NCBI GenBank assembly: GCA_027459845.1
Contig: DAIDGS010000198.1
Coordinates: 1-58,290 of the forward strand
Source of the DNA: Vulcanimicrobiota bacterium
GTDB taxonomy: Bacteria > Vulcanimicrobiota > Vulcanimicrobiia > Vulcanimicrobiales > Vulcanimicrobiaceae
Direction: 5' to 3'
Length of the DNA stretch: 58,290 nt
Shown: piece by piece, positions 33,701 through 40,698 of the stretch
How the letters are laid out: every line of letters begins with the position of its first letter
Numbering within the stretch: position 1 is the first letter of the stretch
Position numbers and translations under genes: made by a program
Notes under the pieces: model-generated
What the model was told of the DNA's origin: nothing
Seen by the model: only the letters and a program-made list of their open reading frames with translations
The model's database searches: none

Positions 33701-33798
33701 CCGCGGCGCTCGGCCGGCGGTACCGGGGCCGCCGCCGCAGGGCGGCTGGGGTATATTGGGGACCCGCCTTGCGCGCAGCGCCCTCCCCCGTGCTATAA
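30790..33798 (+). CDS. SARP-type transcriptional regulator with BTAD, ATPase and TPR-like regions
   Basis: A 1,002-aa regulator starting at GTG 30790. Residues 1-95 form an OmpR/SARP-type winged helix ('LRTLGAYEFVVDGRVLSRPS', 'TQKARALLAYLAMRAG'). Residues 95-235 are a bacterial transcriptional activation domain ('LSVFAGDFLPGDYDQWASSE', 'RLLQLDPFSEAAYATLIEVE'). About 240-500 is a STAND/AAA NTPase: 'FIGRARELHRFDDFL', Walker A-like 'ADAGFGKTTLLERF' with Ala in place of the first Gly, and Walker B 'GGLIFVDDAQHL'. The rest is helical TPR-like. There is no C-terminal LuxR HTH. It probably activates a nearby target; the lipoprotein genes upstream are candidates. Its stop codon is embedded in the promoter of rpsB. 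Confidence 0.88.
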   Translation: MLTSQLRTLGAYEFVVDGRVLSRPSTQKARALLAYLAMRAGCAISREVLIETFWPDVAPESARQSLKTALWSIRRTIREGGFDPSAFLTADHFTVCWRAAIEVDALAFEQRAAAGDATALSVFAGDFLPGDYDQWASSERERLRALLEALLSASLERDGDVASARRLLQLDPFSEAAYATLIEVEVREQRIAAARTLLGCFRATLRENGLTASDAFERRFAALADGAHVAPMPARFIGRARELHRFDDFLREAGSDPIVVRADAGFGKTTLLERFVRRAAEAGRTTVWVTIGRTASGFGGWERAYEALTGAPFESLLADRGASLGGALAQAIVRAVPSGGLIFVDDAQHLQGDALFVTRAVYAAARAAGIATVIATRPEGVPVVFDILGSANVVEMALEAFTAAELHAVLAGDASAGTLADTVFARTHGHPLYVHRVLERMREGELHVELPDSVRALIDSRLRERGADAHALAALLALDPAFDGDELAAILEWSHERVFDALDDLLALGIVRESAASARLEFTHDVIVEVARESLGPARRRRHHRIAARLLESASGRAQAARAAEHAAAAGDAAKAAELFRHCSESALAAFEPGNAAVLAGRAREQLRSLDRTDEVTRLGLRIDVAEIRALNAAADPLRAQDLATAAIALARTLDDPRLLFELVSLRLRARMRTAAVAEIAEDARLAMALAERLGDRTCFAQAALGALQAAMQRMDEGQAAHYAELALQAAIDGDDVDLAIFVASECLHAQAVFWRFQEAMQTFARGQALLRDGSGATSPSFYYSAAQLMYGLDRYEEAAHYVELGLSVLDARRPAPGPFISDRLRVIAILTNMRGLIAVASARWEAACDAADAFGANPAAQNPGVYPHAVDLWVRSLLGRNGPGDVARAAQLLAGLGARALVDDTTMYVAAARARVAARQGDPEAPALLDAALACTLATAGKAGLDVDMVFADLASAAREAGAEAIAARAAALGRRYRGRRRRAAGVYWGPALRAAPSPVL

Positions 33799-33799
33799 T
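33769..33799 (+). promoter_or_regulatory. Sigma-70-type promoter of the rpsB operon
   Basis: A perfect TATAAT at 33794-33799 overlaps the stop codon (33796-33798) of the regulator gene. A partial -35 box TTGCGC at 33769-33774 lies 19 nt upstream. A perfect -10 box is rare in such GC-rich DNA and it is well placed to serve rpsB, leaving a leader of about 95 nt. Confidence 0.65.
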
Positions 33800-33903
33800 C
33801 CTGCGGTTCACAAATACGCTCGGCGGGAGGCCGGGCGCGATGGTCCCGCGACGCGACCGCAACGCCAGGATGGCCGGCGGCCGGGGACCAGTTAGGAGAG
33901 ATC

Positions 33904-34662
33904 ATGTCCGTCATCACCATGCGCGAGTTGCTCGAAGCGGGCGTCCAGTTCGGTCATCAGACCCGGCGCTGGAACCCCAAGATGAAGCCGTACATCTTCC
34001 AGGAGCGCAACGGCACCTACATCATCGACTTGGCGCTCACGGTCGCCAAGTTGCGCGAGACCTACGCAGCCGTCAAGCAGATGGCCCGCGAGGGGCGCGT
34101 CATCCTGTTCGTCGGGACGAAGAAGCAGGCCCAGGAAGTCGTGCGCGACGAGGCCGAGCGCGCCGGGACCTACTTCGTGAACCAGCGCTGGCTCGGCGGC
34201 ACGCTGACCAACTTCGCCACCATCCAGAAGCGGATCGCGCGCCTGCGCGAACTGGAGAACATGAAGGCCCAGGGCGACTTCGACCGGCTTCCCAAAAAGG
34301 AAGTCGCCAAGCTGAGCGATGAGATGGCGAAGCTCGAGCGCTTCCTGGGCGGCATCAAGGACATGCACCGCCTGCCGGATGCGGTCTTCATCATCGACCC
34401 GAAGAAAGAGCGGATCGCGGTGTTGGAAGCACGCAAGCTCAAGATTCCGATCATTGCGGTCATCGACACCAACTGCGACCCGGACGAGATCGACTATCCG
34501 ATCCCGGGTAACGATGACGCCATCCGGGCCGTCAAACTGATGGTCTCCAAGATCGCCGACGCGATCATCGAGGGGCGTACCGAGACCGAGAGCGCCTACG
34601 ACGAGAGTGCCTACGCAGCCGAGGCCTACGCCGCCGAGGTGCCCGAGGCCGCCGCGGTTTGA
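33904..34662 (+). CDS. rpsB: 30S ribosomal protein S2
   Basis: A 252-aa protein: '[20 protein letters not shown]' and '[18 protein letters not shown]' at the N-terminus, '[20 protein letters not shown]', '[19 protein letters not shown]' and '[20 protein letters not shown]'; all are S2 signatures. The last 35 residues are an acidic Ala/Glu/Tyr-rich tail. S2 is a late-assembly protein that bridges head and body of the 30S subunit. A GGAGAG SD precedes the ATG. It opens the rpsB-tsf-pyrH-frr run; a terminator-like hairpin lies between rpsB and tsf. Confidence 0.98.
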   Translation: MSVITMRELLEAGVQFGHQTRRWNPKMKPYIFQERNGTYIIDLALTVAKLRETYAAVKQMAREGRVILFVGTKKQAQEVVRDEAERAGTYFVNQRWLGGTLTNFATIQKRIARLRELENMKAQGDFDRLPKKEVAKLSDEMAKLERFLGGIKDMHRLPDAVFIIDPKKERIAVLEARKLKIPIIAVIDTNCDPDEIDYPIPGNDDAIRAVKLMVSKIADAIIEGRTETESAYDESAYAAEAYAAEVPEAAAV

Positions 34663-34689
34663 GTCGAGCCGACCGGCTCGCCAACGTTC

Positions 34690-34715
34690 GAGAGGCCTCG
34701 CGGCCTCTCTTTGTT
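34690..34715 (+). terminator. Intrinsic terminator/attenuator between rpsB and tsf
   Basis: GAGAGGCC (34690-34697) pairs with GGCCTCTC (34702-34709) around a 4-nt loop and is followed by TTTGTT. This is a textbook intrinsic terminator, placed 27 nt after rpsB. As in other bacteria it probably lowers transcription into tsf rather than ending it completely, because no strong promoter is evident before tsf. Confidence 0.75.
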
Positions 34716-34752
34716 AAGACAAGCACACACCCGCCTGAACTGGAGAAGACGC

Positions 34753-35361
34753 GTGCCCACCGCTACGCCCTATCAGCCCAAAGCCGACGAGATCAAGGCG
34801 CTCCGCGACGAGACGAGCGCGCCGATGATGGACTGCCGCAAGGCGCTGGTCGAAGCCGGCGGCGACATGGCCAAGGCCAAGAGCCTGTTGCTCGAACGCG
34901 GCGCGGCCCAGGCCGAAAAGAAGGCCGAGCGCACCGCCAACGAGGGCGCGATCGCAAGTTATATCCACTCGGGTGGAAAGATCGGCGTGCTCGTCGAGGT
35001 CAACAGCGAGACCGATTTCGTGGCGCGTAACCCGAAGTTTGCCGAGCTGGCGCGCGACATCGCGATGCACGTTGCGGCGATGTCGCCGCAGTACCTCGAC
35101 CGCGAGTCGGTGCCTAGCGATGCGATCGAAGCTGCGCGCGCCGAGTTTGCGGCAGCGGTTCCGGCCGGCAAGCCGCCGGCGGTCGCCGAAAAGATCGTCG
35201 AAGGCAAGCTCAATAAATGGTTCGAAGAGCGCTGCCTCCTCGACCAACCGTTCGTGAAGGACGATTCGATCAGCGTGGCCGACCTCATCAATCTCGCGAT
35301 CGGCGCCTTGGGCGAGAAGATTCGCGTTCGGCGCTTCGCCAAGTTCTCACTCGGAGAGTAA
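34753..35361 (+). CDS. tsf: Elongation factor Ts, short form
   Basis: I start at GTG 34753 (SD GGAGA at 34742-34746), giving 202 aa; the frame to 34711 would begin inside the terminator. N-terminal UBA-like domain: '[20 protein letters not shown]' and '[17 protein letters not shown]'. The core has the nucleotide-exchange residues '[20 protein letters not shown]', '[20 protein letters not shown]', then '[18 protein letters not shown]'. EF-Ts regenerates EF-Tu-GTP. At about 200 aa it is the short type (as in Thermus and cyanobacteria) with one core subdomain, unlike the roughly 280-aa E. coli protein. pyrH starts 5 nt downstream. Confidence 0.96.
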   Translation: MPTATPYQPKADEIKALRDETSAPMMDCRKALVEAGGDMAKAKSLLLERGAAQAEKKAERTANEGAIASYIHSGGKIGVLVEVNSETDFVARNPKFAELARDIAMHVAAMSPQYLDRESVPSDAIEAARAEFAAAVPAGKPPAVAEKIVEGKLNKWFEERCLLDQPFVKDDSISVADLINLAIGALGEKIRVRRFAKFSLGE

Positions 35362-35366
35362 GACGG

Positions 35367-36101
35367 GTGGCGCAGCCTCGCTTTTCGCGCGTTCTGCTGA
35401 AGATATCCGGCGAAGCGTTCGCCGGTGACGAATCGGGCGTCGATCTTTCGACGACGCGCGCGATGGCGGCACAGATTGCCGAGGTGAGCCGGGCCGGAGT
35501 TTCGGTTGCGGTGGTCGTCGGCGGCGGCAACATTTGGCGCGGCAAGGTGCACGAAGAGGCCGGTATGGACCGCGCGACTGCCGACTACATGGGCATGCTG
35601 GCGACCGTCATCAATGCGCTCGCACTGCAGGACGCGCTCGAGCGGATGGGCGTTCCGTCGCGCGTGCAGACGGCGATCGCGATGCACCAGATCGCTGAAC
35701 CGTACATTCGGCGGCGCGCGATTCGTCACTTGGAGAAGGGCCGCGTCGTGATCTTTGCGGCCGGCACCGGCAATCCGTACTTCACGACCGATACCACCGC
35801 GGCGCTGCGGGCGGTGGAGATGAATGCCGACGCGATCCTCAAGGCAACCAAGGTCGACGGTATCTATTCGGCCGATCCCAAGAAGGATCCAACGGCGACG
35901 CGCTTTACCCACCTCGAATACATGGACGTGCTGCAACGCGGCCTCGAAGTCATGGACTCGACCGCGATGGCGCTGTGCATGGATAACGGTTTGCCGATCG
36001 TCGTTTTCGACATGGCGGTCCCCGATAACATTCGCCGAGTGATTTTCGGCGAGGCGATCGGCACGTACGTCGGGCGCAGCGTCGTGACGGCGACGATCTA
36101 A
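35367..36101 (+). CDS. pyrH: Uridylate kinase (UMP kinase)
   Basis: A 244-aa enzyme starting at GTG 35367, 5 nt after the tsf stop, with SD GGAGAG overlapping the tsf end. Family signatures are '[20 protein letters not shown]', '[20 protein letters not shown]', '[20 protein letters not shown]', '[20 protein letters not shown]' and '[17 protein letters not shown]'. It phosphorylates UMP to UDP in pyrimidine nucleotide synthesis, working as a hexamer under UTP/GTP control in most bacteria. The longer open frame from 35217 runs inside tsf and is rejected. Confidence 0.97.
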   Translation: MAQPRFSRVLLKISGEAFAGDESGVDLSTTRAMAAQIAEVSRAGVSVAVVVGGGNIWRGKVHEEAGMDRATADYMGMLATVINALALQDALERMGVPSRVQTAIAMHQIAEPYIRRRAIRHLEKGRVVIFAAGTGNPYFTTDTTAALRAVEMNADAILKATKVDGIYSADPKKDPTATRFTHLEYMDVLQRGLEVMDSTAMALCMDNGLPIVVFDMAVPDNIRRVIFGEAIGTYVGRSVVTATI

Positions 36102-36121
36102 GAGAGGCGCGAGCAACACCT

Positions 36122-36676
36122 ATGGCAGACTTTTTCAGCGATCTCGACGGCAAGATGCAGAAGTGCGTGGAGGCAACGCGTGGCGAGTTCGCCTCGATCC
36201 GCACCGGCCGGGCAACGCCGGCGCTGCTCGACCGGCTGCACGTCGAGGCGTACGGCCAACCGGTTCCACTCAAGCAGGTCGCCGGCGTTAGCGTACCCGA
36301 CGCGCGAACGCTGCTCATTACGGCGTGGGACAAGGGCGTCGTCGGAGACATCCGCAAAGCGATCGAAAAGAGCGACCTGGGAATCACCCCCAGCGTCGAC
36401 GGCAACAGCATCCGGCTGGTCGTCCCGCCGCTCAGCGAAGAGCGCCGCCGCGATCTGGTCAAGGTGATCAAAAAGAAGGCCGAGGACGGCAAAGTCGCGG
36501 TGCGCAACGTTCGGCATAAGGCACACGACGACTTACGCGCGCAGCAGAAGGCGGGCGAGATCACCGAAGACGACAACAAGCGCATGCAGGAGCGCCTCCA
36601 GAAACTCACCGATAAGTACGTGAAGGAGATCGACGCGTTGGCTACGGTCAAAGAGCGTGAGATCATGGAAGTGTGA
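36122..36676 (+). CDS. frr: Ribosome recycling factor
   Basis: A 184-aa protein with the full RRF pattern: 'GEFASIRTGRATPALLDRLH', 'VEAYGQPVPLKQVAGVSVPD', 'DIRKAIEKSDLGITPSVDGN', 'IRLVVPPLSEERRRDLVKVI' and the long C-terminal helix ending in 'DALATVKEREIMEV'. RRF with EF-G splits post-termination ribosomes. Its stop codon overlaps a GTG start (GTGA) of a small unknown gene. Confidence 0.98.
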   Translation: MADFFSDLDGKMQKCVEATRGEFASIRTGRATPALLDRLHVEAYGQPVPLKQVAGVSVPDARTLLITAWDKGVVGDIRKAIEKSDLGITPSVDGNSIRLVVPPLSEERRRDLVKVIKKKAEDGKVAVRNVRHKAHDDLRAQQKAGEITEDDNKRMQERLQKLTDKYVKEIDALATVKEREIMEV

Positions 36677-36885
36677 GCCGCACGACCGCGCCCGCCGACG
36701 ACCTGACCCTGATCGCCGAAGTCTGCGCCCGGCGTCGCCTCCGCGACCGCCCGCTCCGACTGACGGTGCTTGCCCCGTACGGTGCCTGGATCGGATGCGG
36801 AGTGCTACGGGTGTTGCGCGTGCGCGAACGCGACGCCCACACGGAACTGGTTGCCGGTTACGACGCCTACGAGCGCGTGTCGTGA
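36673..36885 (+). CDS. 70-aa unknown protein between frr and uppS
   Basis: GTG 36673 overlaps the frr stop (GTGA) and the TGA at 36883-36885 overlaps the uppS GTG start in the same way, so the ORF exactly fills the space between two conserved genes and should be translated by coupling. The product ('DDLTLIAEVCARRRLRDRPL', 'RLTVLAPYGAWIGCGVLRVL', 'TELVAGYDAYERVS') looks like a compact beta-rich domain with many Arg. No known family recognised. Position suggests a link to translation or isoprenoid-lipid synthesis, which is speculation. Confidence 0.7.
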   Translation: MSRTTAPADDLTLIAEVCARRRLRDRPLRLTVLAPYGAWIGCGVLRVLRVRERDAHTELVAGYDAYERVS

Positions 36886-37619
36886 TCGACCTCCGTAAGC
36901 GCTCGCCGGCGCTCGATCCGGCTGCGATTCCATCGCATATCGCCATCATCATGGACGGGAACCGCCGCTGGGCGCGCCGCTACGGGCTCCCGGCCATCGA
37001 GGGTCACCGGCGCGGCATGGTCTCGCTGCGGCGGGTCACGCGTGCCGCCAGCGAGCTCGGTGTGCGCGCCTTGACGGCCTACGGATTCTCAACCGAAAAC
37101 TGGAATCGCGACGCGCTCGAGATTTCGCTGCTGATGGATCTCTGCGTGCATTTCGCACGGCACGAGCTGATCGAAATGCAGCGTAACAACGTGCGCATGC
37201 GGGTCATCGGCGAGTGGGAGTCGCTGCCCAGCGCCCCACGCGAAGCGCTCGGTGAGATGCAGGCCGCGACCGCGAGCAATACCGGGCTGGTGCTCAACCT
37301 GGCGATCAACTACAGTTCGCGCGCCGAGTTGGCCAATGCGATGCGGGCGATCGCGCGCGACGTGGCGGCCGGGGTGGTGCTGCCCGACGCAGTCGACGAC
37401 GCATTGATCCAGAGTTACCTTTACACGCGCGACCTTCCGGAGTTGGATTTGCTGATCCGCCCCGGCGGCGAGCACCGGCTGTCGAACTTTCTGCTCTATC
37501 AGGCGGCCTATGCCGAGCTGGTGATGACCGACATCTACTGGCCGGATTTTTCGAAGGACGACTTGGTGCGCGCGCTCATCGAGTTTCAGCAGCGCGAGCG
37601 ACGTTTCGGGGGAGCGTGA
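36882..37619 (+). CDS. uppS: Undecaprenyl (isoprenyl) diphosphate synthase
   Basis: A 245-aa cis-prenyltransferase from GTG 36882. Signatures: 'HIAIIMDGNRRWARRYGLPA' (catalytic D25 and the diphosphate-binding Arg residues), 'GHRRGMVSLRRVTRAASELG', 'LTAYGFSTENWNRD', 'LVLNLAINYSSRAELANAM' and 'ELDLLIRPGGEHRLSNFLLY'. It makes the lipid carrier for peptidoglycan and other glycans, a direct partner of the Amj flippase and glycosyltransferases elsewhere in the window. GTGA overlaps link it to both neighbours. Confidence 0.97.
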   Translation: MIDLRKRSPALDPAAIPSHIAIIMDGNRRWARRYGLPAIEGHRRGMVSLRRVTRAASELGVRALTAYGFSTENWNRDALEISLLMDLCVHFARHELIEMQRNNVRMRVIGEWESLPSAPREALGEMQAATASNTGLVLNLAINYSSRAELANAMRAIARDVAAGVVLPDAVDDALIQSYLYTRDLPELDLLIRPGGEHRLSNFLLYQAAYAELVMTDIYWPDFSKDDLVRALIEFQQRERRFGGA

Positions 37620-38419
37620 GGGGACGCATCGTCGTCGGTCTGATCGTCGCGGCGATCGGGCTGCTCTGCGTCATTTCGCCGTCGGTCTTCGCGTTGCTGA
37701 TCGTCGCGATCGGGTTGGCCAGCCTCTACGAACTGAACCAGCTCTGTACGATCAAGGGTCAGCCGCTCGAATATCCGGTGGCGATGGCGGGTGTCTTTGC
37801 CTATGCAGTGCTGGCGTATTTCGGCGAGCTGCGCCATTGGGAAGGCGTGTTGCTGGCCGGCATCATCCTGGCGGCCTTTTGGATCGGGATGTACGGCGAA
37901 CAGAAGGGCTACTTCGCGCGGACGGCCTACACGCTGCTTGCGGTGCTCTACATCGGCAAACTGCTCACCTACTTTATCGCCATCCGGCAGATTCCGGCGA
38001 CCGGCATCTGGCTGACGTACTATGCGATCCTGACGATCGCGTTGAGCGACATCTTTGCGATGGCGATCGGCTCGGCTGCCGGCCGCACCGCCTTGACCAA
38101 GATCTCGCCCAGCAAGACGGTCGAAGGGTCGCTCGGTGCGCTGGTCGTCGTGACGATCTTCGGCGCGGTAGCGGCGGCGCTGTTTCGTCCGCTCGCGCTG
38201 CAGTGGTGGCAAGGCGCGGCGATTGCGTTCAGTACCGGCGTGGCGGCTCAGGTCGGCGATTTGGCGGAGTCGGCGCTCAAGCGCGACGCCGGCGTCAAGG
38301 ATGCGGGGGAGATGATCGTCGGTCACGGCGGCGTCCTGGATCGATTCGACTCGTACCTCTTCGGCGGGGTCACGTTCTTTGCGGCGCTGCATCTGGTCGG
38401 AGTGCTCGCGCTGCCGTGA
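37616..38419 (+). CDS. cdsA: Phosphatidate cytidylyltransferase (CDP-diglyceride synthase)
   Basis: A 267-aa membrane protein with seven or eight hydrophobic segments, starting at GTG 37616 in a GTGA overlap with uppS. The C-terminal signature is present: 'GDLAESALKRDAGVKDAGEM' followed by 'GHGGVLDRFDSYLFGG'. The position normally occupied by Pro or Gly before 'GHGG' is Val here, a small departure. It converts phosphatidate and CTP to CDP-diacylglycerol for phospholipid synthesis. Gene order uppS-cdsA-dxr-rseP is conserved in many bacteria, supporting the call. Confidence 0.95.
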   Translation: MRGRIVVGLIVAAIGLLCVISPSVFALLIVAIGLASLYELNQLCTIKGQPLEYPVAMAGVFAYAVLAYFGELRHWEGVLLAGIILAAFWIGMYGEQKGYFARTAYTLLAVLYIGKLLTYFIAIRQIPATGIWLTYYAILTIALSDIFAMAIGSAAGRTALTKISPSKTVEGSLGALVVVTIFGAVAAALFRPLALQWWQGAAIAFSTGVAAQVGDLAESALKRDAGVKDAGEMIVGHGGVLDRFDSYLFGGVTFFAALHLVGVLALP

Positions 38420-39561
38420 CCCGTCGCCGCGTCGCCATTCTGGGTTCGACCGGATCGATCGGCACGCAGGCGCTCGACGTCGTCGCGCGCTTCCCGGAGC
38501 GCTTCGAGGTGGTTGGGCTGGCGGCCGGCCGGAATCGCGCGCTGCTCGAGCAGCAGGCGACGACGTTCCAGCCGCGCGTCGCGACGACCGCGGCCGACGG
38601 TCCGGACGGGCTGATGCAGGTCGCGATCGCGAGCGGCGCCGACGTGGTGCTCGCGGCGACCGACGGCGCGGTAGCCTTCGATGCGGTCTTTGCGGCGGTC
38701 GAGCGCGGCATCGACGTGGCCGTCGCCAACAAGGAACTCGTCGTCGCGGCCGGCGAGCTCCTGGTGGCGGCGGCGGCGCGCGGCGGGGCGCGCCTCCTGC
38801 CGGTCGACTCGGAGCACAGTGCGATCTTTCAGTCTCTGCTCGGCGAGGCGCCGGCATCGGTCGAGGGGATCGTGCTGACCGCCTCCGGCGGTCCGTTTCG
38901 GCAGGCCAGCGGCGCCGAGATTGCCGCGGCGACCTTGGAGCGCGCGCTGGCGCACCCAACCTGGCGGATGGGGACCAAGAACACGATCGACTCGGCGACG
39001 CTCATGAACAAGGGGCTGGAAGTCATCGAGGCGGCGCGGCTCTTCGAGCTTCCGGGCGAGCGCGTGCACGTCGCGGTCCATCCGCAGTCGATTGCGCACG
39101 GCTTCGTGCTCTTTCGCGATGGGAGCGTCAAGGGACAGCTGGCCGCGCCGGATATGCGGCTCCCGATCGGCTTTGCCCTGGCCTTTCCCGACCGCTTGCC
39201 GGCCGCCCCCGGTGGGGTCAGCGCGGACGTCTTGCAGGCGCTCGGCGGCCGCTGCGACGCCGCCGATCTCCGCTACGACTTCGAACGGCCCGATCTCACC
39301 CGCTTCCCGGCCCTTGGACTCGCCTACCGCGCGCTCGCACGGGGCGGCATCGCGCCGGCCGCGCTTTCGGCAGCCAACGAAGTCGCCGTTGGGGCCTTCG
39401 TCGAAGGTAGGATCGGGTTCGCTGGGATACCGCGTATCATCGAAGCGGTCATGGAAGCGCTTCCGGCGCGCGAACTCAGCCTCGCGGCGGTCCGGGACGC
39501 CGATCGCGAAGCCCGTCGGCGCGCTGCCGGCCTGGTCGAAGAGAAGGGAATGTCGTGCTAG
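38416..39561 (+). CDS. dxr: 1-deoxy-D-xylulose 5-phosphate reductoisomerase
   Basis: GTG 38416 overlaps the cdsA stop (GTGA), giving 381 aa; the longer frame lies inside cdsA. Signatures: NADPH-binding 'RVAILGSTGSIGTQALDVVA', 'DVAVANKELVVAAGELLVAA', 'LLPVDSEHSAIFQSLLG', 'IVLTASGGPFRQASGAEIAA', 'WRMGTKNTIDSATLMNKGLE' and 'VHVAVHPQSIAHGFVLFRDG'. It commits to the MEP isoprenoid pathway; the later enzyme ispG is two genes downstream and uppS two upstream, so isoprenoid precursor supply and use are grouped. Confidence 0.97.
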   Translation: MTRRRVAILGSTGSIGTQALDVVARFPERFEVVGLAAGRNRALLEQQATTFQPRVATTAADGPDGLMQVAIASGADVVLAATDGAVAFDAVFAAVERGIDVAVANKELVVAAGELLVAAAARGGARLLPVDSEHSAIFQSLLGEAPASVEGIVLTASGGPFRQASGAEIAAATLERALAHPTWRMGTKNTIDSATLMNKGLEVIEAARLFELPGERVHVAVHPQSIAHGFVLFRDGSVKGQLAAPDMRLPIGFALAFPDRLPAAPGGVSADVLQALGGRCDAADLRYDFERPDLTRFPALGLAYRALARGGIAPAALSAANEVAVGAFVEGRIGFAGIPRIIEAVMEALPARELSLAAVRDADREARRRAAGLVEEKGMSC

Positions 39562-40697
39562 TCGCCGCGATCACGCTTGCCAGCATCGGGAAGGTCGTCA
39601 CCTTCCTGATCATGCTTTCCATCCTGATCGTGCTGCACGAGCTGGGGCACTTCGTCGTCGCACGCCGCAACGGCGTTCGCGTCAACGAGTTCGCCCTGGG
39701 CATGGGGCCGAAACTGCTCGGGTGGACGAGCCCACGCTCCGGCACGCTCTACTCGGTGCGCGCGCTGCCGATCGGCGGCTACTGCGCGATGCAGGGCGAG
39801 GACGGTAAGACCAGCGAGGCCGAGCAGCAGCGCGAGTTTCGCGCGGCCGATAGCGACCAAAGCGACAACTTTCAGAGCAAGTCGCCGTTGCGCCGGCTGG
39901 CGATCGTGCTGGCCGGGCCGATCGCAAACTTCGCGCTCGCGTATGCGATCCTACTCGTCAGCGCGCTCGCGTTCGGCGTGGCCGGCTCGCACGCGCAACC
40001 GGTCATCGGATTCATGACGCCGAACTCGCCGGCAGCACTCGCCGGGTTGCAGCCCGGCGATCGCATCCTCACGATCGACGGGCGCCGCGTCACCGGAGCG
40101 CAGTTGATCGCGCGAATTCACGCCTCGCTCGGAAAGCGCCTCGACGTAGTCTATCTGCGCAACGGCATACGGCACGAGATCCTGATCACGCCGGTAGCCT
40201 GCGCGAAACTCGGCGACGCCGCGCGCGCCGCCGCGCACATCGGCTGCATCGGCTTTACGCCGGTGGCGAGCTATCACCGCGTCGCCTTTGGACGCGCTTT
40301 TGCCGACGCCGGGCTGGGCTTCATCGGCATCGCTGCCAACACGTTTGACGGCCTGGGCATGCTGATCGTGCACTTTACCAAGTACGCCGGTCAGATGTCG
40401 GGTGTTATCGGGATCGGAGCGGCGGCGACCACGATTCAGGACTTCGGGTGGGGGCCGTACTTCGCGCTGGCGGCGATGATCTCGTTCGCGCTGGGCATTT
40501 TTAACCTGCTGCCGATTCCGGCGTTGGACGGCGGGCGCGCCGCCTTCATCGTCGTCGAGCTGGTGCGCGGCAAACCGATCGACCCCGAGAAAGAAGCGCT
40601 GGTGCACATCGCCGGGTTCGCAACCCTCATGGCCTTGATGCTACTCTTGGCGTTTCACGACATCGCGCGCATCGTCAACGGAAAGGGAGTGCTGTAG
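39555..40697 (+). CDS. rseP: RseP/site-2-protease family intramembrane metalloprotease
   Basis: A 380-aa membrane protease starting at GTG 39555, overlapping the dxr end by 7 nt. The zinc site is H28-E29-L-G-H32 ('ILIVLHELGHFVVARRNGVR'), followed by 'VNEFALGMGPKLLGW'. A PDZ domain occupies about residues 145-215 ('AQPVIGFMTPNSPAALAGLQ', 'PGDRILTIDGRRVTGAQL'). The third zinc ligand motif is in 'FNLLPIPALDGGRAAFIVVE'. It releases membrane-tethered regulators such as anti-sigma factors in the envelope stress response; the substrate is not in the window. Confidence 0.96.
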   Translation: MLVAAITLASIGKVVTFLIMLSILIVLHELGHFVVARRNGVRVNEFALGMGPKLLGWTSPRSGTLYSVRALPIGGYCAMQGEDGKTSEAEQQREFRAADSDQSDNFQSKSPLRRLAIVLAGPIANFALAYAILLVSALAFGVAGSHAQPVIGFMTPNSPAALAGLQPGDRILTIDGRRVTGAQLIARIHASLGKRLDVVYLRNGIRHEILITPVACAKLGDAARAAAHIGCIGFTPVASYHRVAFGRAFADAGLGFIGIAANTFDGLGMLIVHFTKYAGQMSGVIGIGAAATTIQDFGWGPYFALAAMISFALGIFNLLPIPALDGGRAAFIVVELVRGKPIDPEKEALVHIAGFATLMALMLLLAFHDIARIVNGKGVL

Positions 40698-40698
40698 C

